Positions 24,538 to 37,283 are shown, counted from the first letter of the stretch. The stretch: 45,977 nucleotides of DNA from Terriglobales bacterium (GCA_025980765.1 JAICXB010000032.1:1-45977); one strand, 5' to 3'. The notes: generated by a model from the sequence alone, not told the origin. Numbers and translations are program-made.

Positions 24538-25602
24538 ATGTACCGAAAAATGGTGCTCGCATTCATCGCGTTCGGCGCTGTAGGGTTGAGCGCTGCGGAT
24601 GCGCACGCCCAATCGCTATTGAACCTGCCGCGTCCCAGCCAGCATGCGCTGGTTTCGCAGCGGCTCGGCATTACCGACATCAACATCGTTTACAGCCGCC
24701 CCTTGGTAAATGGCCGCAAAATCTGGGGCAGTCTGGTTCCCTACGGACAAGTTTGGCGCACCGGCGCCAATGAAAACACCACCATCGAATTCACCGATCC
24801 TGTGACGATCGACGGCCACCCGCTGGCCAAGGGCATTTACGGGCTGCACATGATCCCCAATGAGAATGAATGGACGGTGATCTTTTCAAAGAATTCGACG
24901 TCGTGGGGAAGCTTCAGTTATGACAAAGCCGAAGACGCGTTGCGAGTAAACGTGAAGCCGCGTCCTGCCGATCTCCATAACGCGCTGACATACGATTTCG
25001 ATGACCTGAAGCCCGATTCCGCTGTGGTCGAACTCGAATGGGAGAAATTGGCAGTGCCGTTCACCGTCGCTGTAAACACCAATGACATCGTCTCGCAAAG
25101 CATCAAGGAGCAGTTGCGTGGCGGCGTGCAGTACACTTGGATACCCTGGGACGAAGCCGCCAATTACCTGCTGACCAGCAAGGGCAATCTGCAGGACGCG
25201 CTGAAGGACAGCGACACTTCCCTGCAGTACGAAGAACGCTTCGAAAATCTGCTGACCAAGTCGCAAGTGCTGGACGCTCTGGACAAGAAAGATGAAGCGA
25301 CAGCAACGCGGAACAAAGCGATCGAATCCGCCAACGCCCTGCAACTCCACGGCTACGGTCGCCTCCTGCAGACTCAGGGGAAACAGGAAGAGGCTATGGA
25401 GGTTTTCCGCGCGAACTTGAAAAAACATCCGGACCACTGGATCGCCCACAACGAAGCGGCACGGCTGGCCTGCGCGCAAGGTAATTTCGATGATGCTGTA
25501 AAGGAGATGAAACTCTCCTCCGCCGGCGCTCCAGACAATTTCAAGCCGCAGTTGGACTCGCTGGTGAGACGCCTGGAAGCGAAGGAAGACATCAATCGAT
25601 AA
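24538..25602 (+). CDS. DUF2911 protein with TPR-like C-terminus
   Basis: A 354-residue exported protein. The first 25 residues (MYRKMVLAFIAFGAVGLSAA, then DAHAQS) are a signal peptide. Residues about 30-180 are DUF2911: SQRLGITDINIVYSRPLVNG, IWGSLVPYGQVWRTGANENT, GIYGLHMIPNENEWTVIFSK and YDFDDLKPDSAVVELEWEKL. The C-terminal half (about 200-350) has helical TPR-like repeats (NNEAARLACAQGNFDDAVKE type). DUF2911 is known in Bacteroidota and Acidobacteriota, often with a TPR tail, and its role is unknown. The gene is alone with the terminator of the BON gene upstream and the nested repeat 25608-25775 downstream. Confidence 0.88.
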   Translation: MYRKMVLAFIAFGAVGLSAADAHAQSLLNLPRPSQHALVSQRLGITDINIVYSRPLVNGRKIWGSLVPYGQVWRTGANENTTIEFTDPVTIDGHPLAKGIYGLHMIPNENEWTVIFSKNSTSWGSFSYDKAEDALRVNVKPRPADLHNALTYDFDDLKPDSAVVELEWEKLAVPFTVAVNTNDIVSQSIKEQLRGGVQYTWIPWDEAANYLLTSKGNLQDALKDSDTSLQYEERFENLLTKSQVLDALDKKDEATATRNKAIESANALQLHGYGRLLQTQGKQEEAMEVFRANLKKHPDHWIAHNEAARLACAQGNFDDAVKEMKLSSAGAPDNFKPQLDSLVRRLEAKEDINR

Positions 25603-25607
25603 CCGTC

Positions 25608-25775
25608 ATGCGTGGATGCGGTCGCCCGCTCGGGCTTTTGGAAATCATAACCACAGAGGACACAGAGAGCACGAAGGAAAACCATCTTTTTAGCTTTCCT
25701 CTGTGTTCCTCAGTGTCCTCTGTGGTAAAGGCTTGGCAAAGCGCGGGCGAGGGGGCCCGCATCCCCGTCACTTCA
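25608..25775. repeat. Nested inverted repeat, families A and B
   Basis: The outer arms are GCGTGGATGCGGTCGCCCGC at the start and GCGGGCGAGGGGGCCCGCATC near the end (family B, imperfect). Nested inside at 25649-25727 is a near-perfect family A pair: AACCACAGAGGACACAGAG with CTGTGTTCCTCAGTG and CTCTGTGGT. It fills the 338-nt region before the ADOP permease together with about 150 nt that hold nothing recognisable. Confidence 0.75.
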
Positions 25776-25940
25776 CGAAAATTACGTGTCCGAAAATGAA
25801 CGCTCCTATTCCTTCCTGAACACCTGCCCGCTGCCACTTCAACTGCAGCCCCGGAGCTTCCCTGAGTAACGTCAAACACTTACAACTCTCATGGAATCTG
25901 GAAGATATATTGCTCCTATAAACGAATGTTGGAGTTTCGA

Positions 25941-28416
25941 ATGTCTGCATTGATTTCAGAACTGCGCTATGCAGTGCGGCAACTGGCCAAATCACCCGGC
26001 TTCACCGCCGTTGCTGTCTTGACCTTAGCGCTGGGCATTGGCGCCAACACTGTGGTCTTCAGTCTGGCCAATGCATTCCTGGTGCGCAGCCTTCCTTACT
26101 CTCATCCTGAGCGGCTGGGGGTTCTGCTGAATCGCTTTGTGGGCGTTCCCGATGCGGAACAGAATTCTCTGTTCAATATCCTGCACGATGGCGAGTCCTG
26201 GGAGCTCGTCCGCGACCATCTTCCGTCTGTCGAAGTGGGGGCCAGCTCTCCTCCCAATGTGCCGGGAGCACCGCAGACGATCGTCAACGTGAAGATTGGC
26301 AATGAGGTGGAGTCGGTGCGCGGGGGACGTGTTACCGCGAACTATTTCGACGTGATGGGAGTGCATCCGCTCGTAGGCCGCGAGTTTACCCGCGAGGAGG
26401 ACCGTCCCAAGGGTCCCAACGCGGTGATCCTCAGCTACGAGTTGTGGAACCGGATGTTCGATGGCGATCACGATGTGCTGGGCAAAGCCATGCTGGTGAA
26501 AGGGGCGTCCTACACGATCGTGGGGGTGATGCCCCCGAACCTGACCATCACCACGCCCGCCGATCTTTGGACGCCGCTGCGTCCGGCGGCGGACGTGGGC
26601 GAGGGCGGCGGCCTGAACTTCTTTATCTACCTGCGCCTGCGCAAGGGAGCGACATGGCAGCAGGCGGATGCGGAGATCTCGCGGCTGCACCCCAAAATCT
26701 TCGACCGGATCGTGAAGGACTATCCCAACGGTCAAGCATGGGTTCGCCGAGCCCCTGAAAGGGACCGTCGATGCCATTACGCAGACGCCGATTCTCATTC
26801 TGGTCGGCGCAGTTACGCTGATCCTGCTAATCGCCTGTGCGAATCTTGCCGGCGTGATGCTGGCGCGGGTTTCGGCGCGGCGACACGAGATCGCAACTCG
26901 CCTGGCGCTGGGCGCCTCAGTCCGTTCGGTCCTGCGAAATTTCTGGATGGAAGCCCTGGTACTCGCGGCAATCGGAACAGCGTGTGGGATCGGCCTGGCA
27001 CAGGCGCTGTTGGAGTGGGCGATGCAGTCTCCGCAGGTGCACAATTTGCCGATTGGCCCGCTATCTCTCGATTGGCGCGTGCTGCTCTTCGCGATTGCCT
27101 GCATGCTGCTGACCAGCGTGCTGGTTGGAGCCCTGCCCGCGCTGGAGGGCCGACGCGTCGATATCCTCTCCATGCTCTCGGCTTCGGGTAATCGCGGAAT
27201 CGTCAGCTCGCAATCGCGCCGACTACGGCAAACGCTGATCGCGGGCGAAGTGGCTCTGACCGTGGTTCTGCTCACCGCGGCCGGCTTGCTGGTACATACA
27301 TTAATCCGGTTGCAAGATCTGTCTCCGGGCTTCAACCCGCAGAACCTGGTGCTCACCAAAGCATCGCTCGACGACGTGCGCTATCACGATCCGGCAGCGC
27401 TGCAGCAACTCTTCACGCGCACCCTGGAACCCATCCGCCGCATTCCCGGCGTGAAGGCAGCGGCGGTTGGGATCGCTGTGCCCTATGAGCGCAGCCTCAA
27501 CAGCGGCGTTCGGGTCGTGGATGGAACCACCGCAGGGATGAACAGTGACGTAGATGTAGTGTTCGTGACTCCGGGGTACTTTGAGACGCTCGAAATCCCG
27601 CTGATTTCCGGCCGAGCGATTCGCGAGTCCGATGATGCCAAGAGCCAGCCGGTTGCGGTGGTGAACGAAGACTTCGCGCGGAAAGCCTTAGGCAGCAAAG
27701 AGGTGATTGGCCGTCATTTTCAAGAGGACAAGATCAAGATTGAAGTTGTCGGGTTGGTGCACAACGTAGTGCAGACACCCGGACTTTCCAATGCGGCGCC
27801 GCTCACATCTGAGCCGACCATTTATCTGCCCTATGCGCAACAACCTGCGGATTTCACCAGTCTCGCGCATATCTGGTTTCAACCCAGTTGGATCGTGCGC
27901 ACCAGCGGCAACAACGCCGAAGTTGCGAAAGCGCTAATCAGCGCCGTGGAGTCCGGCGATCCTGGGCTGCCCTTTTCGCCGCCGTTTACCATGAACGATC
28001 TGCGGGCCACCGCTCTTGAGTATCAGCATCTCGAAGTGTGGCTGCTCTCGGCCCTGGCCGCGCTGGGATTGGCGCTGTCAAGCATTGGCATCTATGGATT
28101 GGTGGCGAACATGGTGGTGCAGCGTCGTCGCGAGATTGGCGTACGCATGGCTCTGGGCGCGACGATAAAAGATGCAGTCGTGGAAATCGGCAGTTCGGGT
28201 TTGCAGGCGTCGCTGATTGGCCTGGCGAGCGGAATTGTGCTGTCGCTCTTCGCCGCCCGGCTGCTGCGCAGCTTCCTCTATGGCGTGAGCACACATGACT
28301 CGATCACGCTGATTGCGGTTCCAATTGTGCTCGCGGCAGTGGCCCTGGCCGCATCGTTCATGCCGACGTTCCGCATCGCCCGCATCGAACCGGCAGAGAC
28401 GCTGCGAGCGGAATAA
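25941..28416 (+). pseudogene. Frameshifted ADOP-type ABC permease
   Basis: A permease of the ADOP/MacB-FtsX type, about 829 residues if the frame is restored. The first part (25941 to about 26735) has the family start [20 protein letters not shown], the first transmembrane helix and the periplasmic core domain. Near 26737 the frame changes by +1: the first frame reads NGQAWVRR and ends at 27191 out of family character, while the second frame, from CATGGGTTCGCCGAG on, gives [15 protein letters not shown], then [20 protein letters not shown] and the rest, to 28416. That second part carries the second core domain and the last three helices. The start ATG at 25941 has GGAG at 6 nt. This could be a real mutation or a sequencing error. 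No ATPase partner is next to it. Confidence 0.85.
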
Positions 28417-28432
28417 CCGTGATAGTGAATGC

Positions 28433-28542
28433 CCGGGGCTAACACGAAGTGCTCGAAGTTTAAAGATGAAGGTCACGGAGGAAGACTATCCGGCTCTCCC
28501 TGACCTTGACTTTCGACTTGGTGAACTTCGTGTTAGCCCCGG
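28433..28542. repeat. Palindromic element A between convergent genes
   Basis: Left arm CCGGGGCTAACACGAAGTGC and right arm GTGAACTTCGTGTTAGCCCC then GG; it fills the space between the ADOP stop (28416) and the stop of the minus-strand DUF2383 gene (28555). Confidence 0.85.
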
Positions 28543-28554
28543 CTTGGCAGGGAG

Positions 28555-29010
28555 TCAGGCGGCGTTCTTCAGCCGGTCCCGCCAGTCGCGCACACGGTCA
28601 TGAGCGGTGCGGACGCTGCTCGCCTGCTCCTGTACTAACGCCAGCGGCTCGCCCGTAAGTCCAGACGCGAGCGCCTCCTCATATGCCTTCTTGGCCGCAT
28701 CCTCTCCCTGCTCCACGCTCTCCAGGATGGCTTCATCTCCAAGTCCGATATCGCCCTTAATCTCGAACCAGGCGCGGTGCAGTGCGCCCGCAACTGTGCC
28801 ACTGGCCTCGGTGCTGCGACTGCCTAATGCTTCGGCCGCTTGCTCCAGTTGCTGGATCAGGCGCGTGCGCTCGGCGCTCTGCGCGGTGAAGTAGTCTTTC
28901 AGCTCCGGATCTTTCACTTGCGATGCGGCATGCAGATAGCGGGTCTCTCCGTCCTTGCAGGTGGAAACAAGATTTTCCAGAATTTCGCGGGTTTGATTGT
29001 TCTCTGGCAT
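28555..29010 (-). CDS. PA2169/DUF2383 four-helix protein
   Basis: A 151-residue protein with the PA2169-family pattern: NQTREILENLVSTCKDGETR at the start, YFTAQSAERTRLIQQLEQA, then AGALHRAWFEIKGDIGLGDE, and a final helical part. The family is a four-helix ferritin-like bundle of unknown role, often found near stress genes. There is no signal peptide. The ATG at 29010 is preceded by GAGGGAGAGCC, with a good Shine-Dalgarno site at 6 nt; a longer in-frame reading from 29178 runs through the upstream palindromic element and is not supported. Divergent from the M28 gene, with element 29072-29158 between them. Confidence 0.88.
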   Translation of the reverse strand: MPENNQTREILENLVSTCKDGETRYLHAASQVKDPELKDYFTAQSAERTRLIQQLEQAAEALGSRSTEASGTVAGALHRAWFEIKGDIGLGDEAILESVEQGEDAAKKAYEEALASGLTGEPLALVQEQASSVRTAHDRVRDWRDRLKNAA

Positions 29011-29071
29011 AGGCTCTCCCTCACGTCCGCTACATTGGACGGGCTTTGTGGCTCGGAAGTTTTCTGCCACG

Positions 29072-29158
29072 CGGTTAACACGAAGTTCTAAACCCAAGTA
29101 CACGGAGAGCATTCCATGTGAACTTATGTGTTTCCTTCGTGGCCTTCGTGTTAACCCC
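29072..29158. repeat. Palindromic element, family A, divergent region
   Basis: Left arm CGGTTAACACGAAG, right arm CCTTCGTGGCCTTCGTG then TTAACC. It lies in the intergenic region of the divergent DUF2383 and M28 genes, so a promoter must sit close to or in it. Confidence 0.8.
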
Positions 29159-29200
29159 GGCTTTGTTTTTCCGAACATTTCGGGTACAACTCACATACCT

Positions 29201-30667
29201 ATGAAGCTCGCCATCGTCGCATCTGTCGTGCTTTTCTTCAATTTCACAATCGCTTGCGCGCAGCAAGTCGGAGATCAGTACAAGCCGGTCCTCGATGAAG
29301 CCGCCCAAGCACCGACACTCGAGCCAAACCTGCGCAAACTGACCGATGAAATCGGCGGACGCGTTCCCGGCACTCCGGCGATGGACAAAGCCGTCGCTTG
29401 GGCGGTGGACGCATTTAAAGCTGCCGGAGCCGATTCGGTGCGCGCGGAACCGTTCACCATGCAGACCTCCTGGAGCGAGGGCAACACGCAGGTCGCAGTG
29501 ACGGCTCCGATCCAGTTTGCCGTGCGCGCGGTTTCCATTGCCTGGTCGCCTAACACGGGCGGCATTACCCGCGTGGTGGACGTCGGATCGGGAAGCCCGG
29601 AAGAATTTGCTAAGGCCGGCGACTTTCGCGGAGCCATTCTGCTGGTGCATTCGAAGGTGCTGGAAAAATGGGAAGACCTGTTCAACGAGTATCTGGACGC
29701 GCCGCCGATCATCGACCGCGCGCTTCAGGGCAAGGCCCGCGCGATCGCCTGGACAGCGACGCGCGAGCACGACATCCTCTATCGTCACATCAATGCCGCG
29801 CCCGAGAAGTTCGATGTGATTCCCAGCGTGCTGCTGGCGCGCGAAGACGCGGAACGCATTGCCCGGCTCATTGCCGCCGGCCAGCAGGTGCACATGCGCA
29901 TTACGCTCAATAATCATCTCGGCGGACCGGTGAAGACCTCTAACGTAATCGCAGAAATCCGCGGCACGGAAAAGCCGGATGAATGGGTCCTGCTGGGCGC
30001 ACACCTTGATTCGTGGAACCTGGGCACCGGCGCGCTCGACAACGGCTGCGACGCCGCGCTGGTGATCGACGCGCTGCGCGCGATCAGGGCCAGCGGCGTA
30101 AAGCCGCGGCGCAGCATTCGTTTTGCCTTGTTCTCAGGCGAGGAGCAGGGGATGCTGGGCTCCATTTCCTACGTGAAAGCGCACCGGACAGAGATGGCCA
30201 ACGGCATTGCCGCGGTAATTTTCGATACCGGATCGGGAAAAGCCACGGGATTTTCGCTCGGCGGGCGGAAGGACATCAAGGAGAAAGTCGACGCCATGAT
30301 GCAGCCCTTTGCCGCGTGGGGAGCCGACACTAACACCACCGATGCGTTTGTCGGCACCGACAACCTGGATTTCCTGCTGGAAGGCATTCCCACTTTGGTC
30401 ATCAATCAGCAGGAGGCGAATTACCTGGTCAACTATCACGCCACCTCCGACACTTTCGACAAGGTGGACTTCGCGGAGCTCAAGAAGAACCTGCAGATCG
30501 CGGCGTACACAGCGACATATCTCGCCAACCAGCCCGGCTCGCTGGGCGAGCGCCAGACTCGCGCCCAAATTGAAGAATTGATGAAAGAGACAACGCTCGA
30601 TAAACAGATGCAGCTCTTTCACCAGTGGGACGCCTGGGCGGCAGGGACGCGGGGCCGGAGCCAGTGA
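29201..30667 (+). CDS. Exported M28 metallopeptidase
   Basis: A 488-residue exported zinc peptidase. The signal peptide is MKLAIVASVVLFFNFTIACA. Residues 110-230 hold a PA-type insert, and the M28 catalytic domain runs from about 245 to 430. The five metal ligands are H268 (GAHLD), D280 (GALDN), E315 with the general base E314 (SGEEQG), D342 (FDTGSG) and H413 (NYHATSD). So two zinc ions are expected, and the protein is likely an aminopeptidase or carboxypeptidase Q-like enzyme acting in the periplasm. I chose the ATG at 29201 because a long upstream frame runs through the palindromic element. The gene ends 15 nt before the convergent ATP synthase operon. Confidence 0.92.
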   Translation: MKLAIVASVVLFFNFTIACAQQVGDQYKPVLDEAAQAPTLEPNLRKLTDEIGGRVPGTPAMDKAVAWAVDAFKAAGADSVRAEPFTMQTSWSEGNTQVAVTAPIQFAVRAVSIAWSPNTGGITRVVDVGSGSPEEFAKAGDFRGAILLVHSKVLEKWEDLFNEYLDAPPIIDRALQGKARAIAWTATREHDILYRHINAAPEKFDVIPSVLLAREDAERIARLIAAGQQVHMRITLNNHLGGPVKTSNVIAEIRGTEKPDEWVLLGAHLDSWNLGTGALDNGCDAALVIDALRAIRASGVKPRRSIRFALFSGEEQGMLGSISYVKAHRTEMANGIAAVIFDTGSGKATGFSLGGRKDIKEKVDAMMQPFAAWGADTNTTDAFVGTDNLDFLLEGIPTLVINQQEANYLVNYHATSDTFDKVDFAELKKNLQIAAYTATYLANQPGSLGERQTRAQIEELMKETTLDKQMQLFHQWDAWAAGTRGRSQ

Positions 30668-30682
30668 GCGTCCCGAGATTTT

Positions 30683-31123
30683 CTACGGGATCATGTTGAG
30701 CATGCTGCTGTCGTGCCTGCCGGCGACTTCGATGCGGGTTTTCGCGCGCTCGATCAGGCGCAGCGCTTCTTCCTGATTGGCGTTGGGATCTTTGAGTTGT
30801 TCTTCCGCCATCTGCCGCTGGCGCTTGGCTACTTCCACATCGATGTCGGAAGCTTTCTCAGCCCGCTCGGCGAGTACCGTGACTTTATCCGGCAGGACCT
30901 CGGCGAATCCCCAATGCAGCGCCAGCCGCTCCACTTTGCCGTCGGGCTTGCGATAGCTGAATTCGCCGCTGCCCACCTCGGTAATCAGCGGTGCGTGTCC
31001 GGGCAGAATGCCGAGATATCCGCTGATGCCGGGCACCTGCACTTCGGTGGCCTCGTCGCTCACCAGCAGCCGTTCGGGCGTGACGATCTCGATTTGAAGT
31101 TTGTCGGGAAGATTGTCTGCCAT
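30683..31123 (-). CDS. atpC: ATP synthase subunit epsilon
   Basis: A 146-residue subunit that belongs to the central stalk and regulates the F1 motor. The N-terminal beta-sandwich has LQIEIVTPERLLVSDEATEV and PGISGYLGILPGHAPLITEV (both classic), and the C-terminal part is a two-helix segment (ASDIDVEVAKRQRQMAEEQL then ANQEEALRLIERAKTRIEVA). It is the last gene of the operon, 2 nt after atpD. The gene for the convergent M28 peptidase ends only 15 nt away, so termination must be shared or occur further on. Confidence 0.95.
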   Translation of the reverse strand: MADNLPDKLQIEIVTPERLLVSDEATEVQVPGISGYLGILPGHAPLITEVGSGEFSYRKPDGKVERLALHWGFAEVLPDKVTVLAERAEKASDIDVEVAKRQRQMAEEQLKDPNANQEEALRLIERAKTRIEVAGRHDSSMLNMIP

Positions 31124-31125
31124 AT

Positions 31126-32753
<1,628 letters not shown>

Positions 32754-33800
32754 TCACAACGCGGCGGCGCCGCTCACGATCTCGATAATTTCCTTGGTGA
32801 TCGACGCCTGGCGCACGCGGTTCATGCTGAGCGTGAGCGAGTCGATCATGTCGGATGCGTTGTTCGTTGCCGAGTCCATGGCGGTCATGCGAGCGGCATG
32901 TTCGGCCGCAACCGATTCCAGCAGAGCCCGGTAGATCTGAATGGCGACATAGCGCGGCAACACGTCATTAAACAACCGCTCTGGCGGCTGCTCGTAAATG
33001 TAATCGCCAGTGCCGAACATCGCGGCCGCATGCGCATCCTGCTCCGAGGTATCCGGAGCGCGCAACCCAATGCCGGCTGTAGCCGCTGCGTGTGCCTGCT
33101 TCTGACGCTCTTCCTGGCTGAACTGATCGAACTGCTCGACGTCCTGCTCGCCGATCTTCACGATCGGCAGCACATGATCGACCACCAGCCGTTGCGCGAT
33201 TACCGATTTGAATTCGTTGTAGACCACATACACCGAGTCCACTTCTTTGCGGGAATAGCGTTTTACGATCTCGTTTGCAAGATCGCGTGCCTGGCCGAAT
33301 TCCAGTTTGTTCAGGACGCCAACCTGCTCTCCGATAATTTCCACAGGAGCCGAGCGCTGATAGCCGCCTTCTTCTGTTCCACTTTGGGCATAAGGAAAGC
33401 GCCGCCGGAACAGGTCCCGTCCCTTGCGGCCGATGGCGATGATGTCGATGTTATTGCCCGCCTTGGCCTCCAGGAACCGGTTGGCCGCCTTCACCACGTT
33501 CGCATTGAAGGCGCCGGCGAAACCCTTATCGCCGCTAATGATTACCAACAGGATGTTCTTCTCTGCCCGGCGTTCCAGCAGCGGATGGCGCGGCTCTCCG
33601 GTGACCGGATCGTAGACCTCGGCGCGCGTCACCAGCGACTTCAGCACGTTGACCAGCATTTGCGCGTATGGACGCGCGGCCAGCGCCCGTTCCTGCGCGC
33701 GGCGCAGCTTCGCCGCCGAGACCATCTTCATGGCCTTGGTGATTTGACGCGTGTTCTGCACGCTGCGAATCCGCCGCCGTAGATCGAGAACGTTTGCCAT
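32754..33800 (-). CDS. atpG: ATP synthase subunit gamma with loop insert
   Basis: A 348-residue central-stalk subunit; usual length is about 290. The N-terminal helix (LRRRIRSVQNTRQITKAMKM) and C-terminal helix (HAARMTAMDSATNNASDMID) are classic. The excess lies around residues 221-265, an Ala/Gln/Glu-rich stretch (QEERQKQAHAAATAGIGLRA), and a smaller one at 138-150 (AQSGTEEGGYQRS). These sit in the alpha/beta Rossmann-like part, where sequence varies most. It starts 3 nt after atpA. Confidence 0.95.
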   Translation of the reverse strand: MANVLDLRRRIRSVQNTRQITKAMKMVSAAKLRRAQERALAARPYAQMLVNVLKSLVTRAEVYDPVTGEPRHPLLERRAEKNILLVIISGDKGFAGAFNANVVKAANRFLEAKAGNNIDIIAIGRKGRDLFRRRFPYAQSGTEEGGYQRSAPVEIIGEQVGVLNKLEFGQARDLANEIVKRYSRKEVDSVYVVYNEFKSVIAQRLVVDHVLPIVKIGEQDVEQFDQFSQEERQKQAHAAATAGIGLRAPDTSEQDAHAAAMFGTGDYIYEQPPERLFNDVLPRYVAIQIYRALLESVAAEHAARMTAMDSATNNASDMIDSLTLSMNRVRQASITKEIIEIVSGAAAL

Positions 33801-33803
33801 TGC

Positions 33804-35426
<1,623 letters not shown>

Positions 35427-35438
35427 ACCGACAACCTG

Positions 35439-35978
35439 CTAGCTGTTCGTCAACTGCTCTCTTATGCGCTGCAGTTGGCCGCGCACCGAGCCGTCGTAAA
35501 TCGTACTGCCGACTTTCACCAGCGCGCCTCCCATCAGCTTGGGATCCAACACGTAACGCACGCGCAGGCGCTTGCCGGTGGCATTGGCAATTTCAAGTTC
35601 CAGCTTGTGCTTCTCTTCCGACGCGAGTTCGCGCACGCTGACAATTTCGGCATCGGCGATACCCAGCCGCTCGTTAATGTGTTCCATTGCCTGCTTTGCA
35701 ATTTCATCAAATGCAATGATGCGGCGATTCGAAATCAGCACTGCCACGAAATTGCGGATCTCGCGCGAAAGCGCCACGCGCCCGGCAATTGCGTCGAGCA
35801 GCTTCAACTTCTGCTCGCCTGCGACCGAAGGGCTGTCCCAAATAGTCCGCAACTCCGTGCTTTCCGTGAGCGCGACGGCAATCGAATCGAGTTCGGCCGA
35901 TACGCGATTCGCGTCGAGCTTGCGTTCGACCACCACATCCGCAAGCGCGCGCGCATAAATGCCGACGAAGGATGCCAT
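35439..35978 (-). CDS. atpH: ATP synthase subunit delta
   Basis: A 179-residue peripheral-stalk subunit. It starts VGIYARALADVVVERKLDAN, and has the C-terminal region (IVSVRELASEEKHKLELEIA, then RVRYVLDPKLMGGALVKVGS, with TIYDGSVRGQLQRIREQL) that contacts the b subunits. Its ATG overlaps the TAA of the longer b subunit by 1 nt (TAATG), so translation is coupled. It lies in the usual place between b and alpha. Confidence 0.95.
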   Translation of the reverse strand: MASFVGIYARALADVVVERKLDANRVSAELDSIAVALTESTELRTIWDSPSVAGEQKLKLLDAIAGRVALSREIRNFVAVLISNRRIIAFDEIAKQAMEHINERLGIADAEIVSVRELASEEKHKLELEIANATGKRLRVRYVLDPKLMGGALVKVGSTIYDGSVRGQLQRIREQLTNS

Positions 35979-36799
35979 TAGCCGTTCCCATTCCGGCCCG
36001 GCTGCTTTCCAAGCTGCTGGACAAAATCGTCAACCAGGACCTTGTCTTCTGCGGGATCCACGCGAATGCTCTTTTCCGCGATTGAGACTGCGAGATCGGC
36101 AGCATATTTCTGCAGTTCGCGGCGGGCCACGTTGCTTGCTTGCCCGATCTCCTGCTCCGCCGCCTCCACGATCTTCTTCTTCTCTTCCGCGATTGAGGCC
36201 AGAATGCGTTCTTCTTCGGCGCGCGATTCCGCTTCCGCGTGTTTTTGCATATCACCAATTTCAACGCTCAACCGGGAAAGGCGATTTTCAATCTCGCGCA
36301 GCCGCCGGCCCGCATCTTCGCTGCTGCGCCGAGCTTCTTCGATTCCCTTCTGGATTTCCTGGGTGCGGCCGCGGAACATTCCCGGCAAGCTGGATTTCAG
36401 GAAAAGGATGATTGCGACCGCCACAATGGCGAAATTGAGGGCAATACAAGCCCAGTAGGCGGCAACCAGCGAGAGTCCTGTAATCTTGGAAATCCATTGC
36501 ACCGCCGGAGAAAACTTGAACGCCGCCTCCTCGTCCTGTTCCTCTTTTGGTACTGATTCGCTGGCCGCTGCCTGGGGAGTGCGTCCGGCAGACTCATTCG
36601 ATGCATGGGTCAATTCCTGATTGCTGCCGGCGGATGGCGGGGGAAACGCCGCTTTGGAATCGGAGCCTTGCGACTGCTTCGGCTTGTTTGCGCTGCTGGA
36701 TTGCGGCTGTTGCCGCGCAGGTTGTTGGGCGACGAGGCAGGTGGCAGCGAACAGAAAAAACAGAATCAGGAACTTGGCGAGGCGCGAGAGGATAGTCAT
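35978..36799 (-). CDS. atpF: ATP synthase subunit b with signal peptide and linker
   Basis: A 273-residue form of the stalk subunit b, about 110 residues longer than usual. Residues 1-25 are a signal-peptide-like segment (MTILSRLAKFLILFFLFAAT), and 26-92 are a low-complexity linker rich in Gln, Pro, Ser and Glu. A helix at about 112-134 (YWACIALNFAIVAVAIILFL) is the usual single membrane anchor. From 140 to 260 comes the long charged coiled coil (IEEARRSSEDAGRRLREIEN), as in normal b. The ATG at 36799 lies 4 nt after the upstream b gene stop; a frame upstream from 36949 overlaps that gene and is not a good start. If the signal is cleaved, the linker is in the periplasm and the b helix and stalk stay in their normal places. 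Confidence 0.85.
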   Translation of the reverse strand: MTILSRLAKFLILFFLFAATCLVAQQPARQQPQSSSANKPKQSQGSDSKAAFPPPSAGSNQELTHASNESAGRTPQAAASESVPKEEQDEEAAFKFSPAVQWISKITGLSLVAAYWACIALNFAIVAVAIILFLKSSLPGMFRGRTQEIQKGIEEARRSSEDAGRRLREIENRLSRLSVEIGDMQKHAEAESRAEEERILASIAEEKKKIVEAAEQEIGQASNVARRELQKYAADLAVSIAEKSIRVDPAEDKVLVDDFVQQLGKQPGRNGNG

Positions 36800-36803
36800 C
36801 TGC

Positions 36804-37283
36804 TTATCCCCGTCCGCCAATTGCGGGCTGCCGCGCCGACGAACCGGTACGCAGGATTGCGCGAACAATCTCTGCCGCCAGACTTGAGCTTTCCGCCTGG
36901 ACCCGCGTTTTGGCTGTCTCGGTGTCGCGTTGGATTTCGGCGCGTGCACTGTTTACTTTCGCTTCGGCAACCTGGCGCGCTTCAGCGATCGCCGTCATCT
37001 TCTGCTCCAGTATCTGCTGGCGCCGACTCTCCTGTCCTTTATAAACCGTCAGGCGCGCGTCGCGGATCTTCTGCTCGTATTCGGCAGTTTTGCTTTCGGC
37101 AGCGGCGATATCGGTTCTCGCCTTCTCCACCGCACCGACGGTCCGCGTGCGACGTTCAGCGAGGGCGCGGCCGAGCGCGCCATGAACGATCAAGCGATAG
37201 GCGATCCAGAGCAGGATGAACACGACAACGGTCGGGATCGATCCGAGCAGAAGTTCGCCTAGTTGTCTGATCGTTTCATCCAT
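36804..37283 (-). CDS. atpF: ATP synthase subunit b (b prime)
   Basis: A 159-residue b-type subunit. It has an N-terminal membrane helix (about 14-32: IPTVVVFILLWIAYRLIVHG), then a long charged helix from about 38 to 145 (ALAERRTRTVGAVEKARTDI) that forms half of the peripheral stalk. Two b-type genes in tandem suggest a b/b' heterodimer as in photosynthetic and many other bacteria. The start ATG at 37283 gives MDETIRQLGELL; a longer frame adds 15 residues that are not conserved. It is the first gene seen of the operon. Neither subunit a nor c follows or precedes. Confidence 0.88.
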   Translation of the reverse strand: MDETIRQLGELLLGSIPTVVVFILLWIAYRLIVHGALGRALAERRTRTVGAVEKARTDIAAAESKTAEYEQKIRDARLTVYKGQESRRQQILEQKMTAIAEARQVAEAKVNSARAEIQRDTETAKTRVQAESSSLAAEIVRAILRTGSSARQPAIGGRG

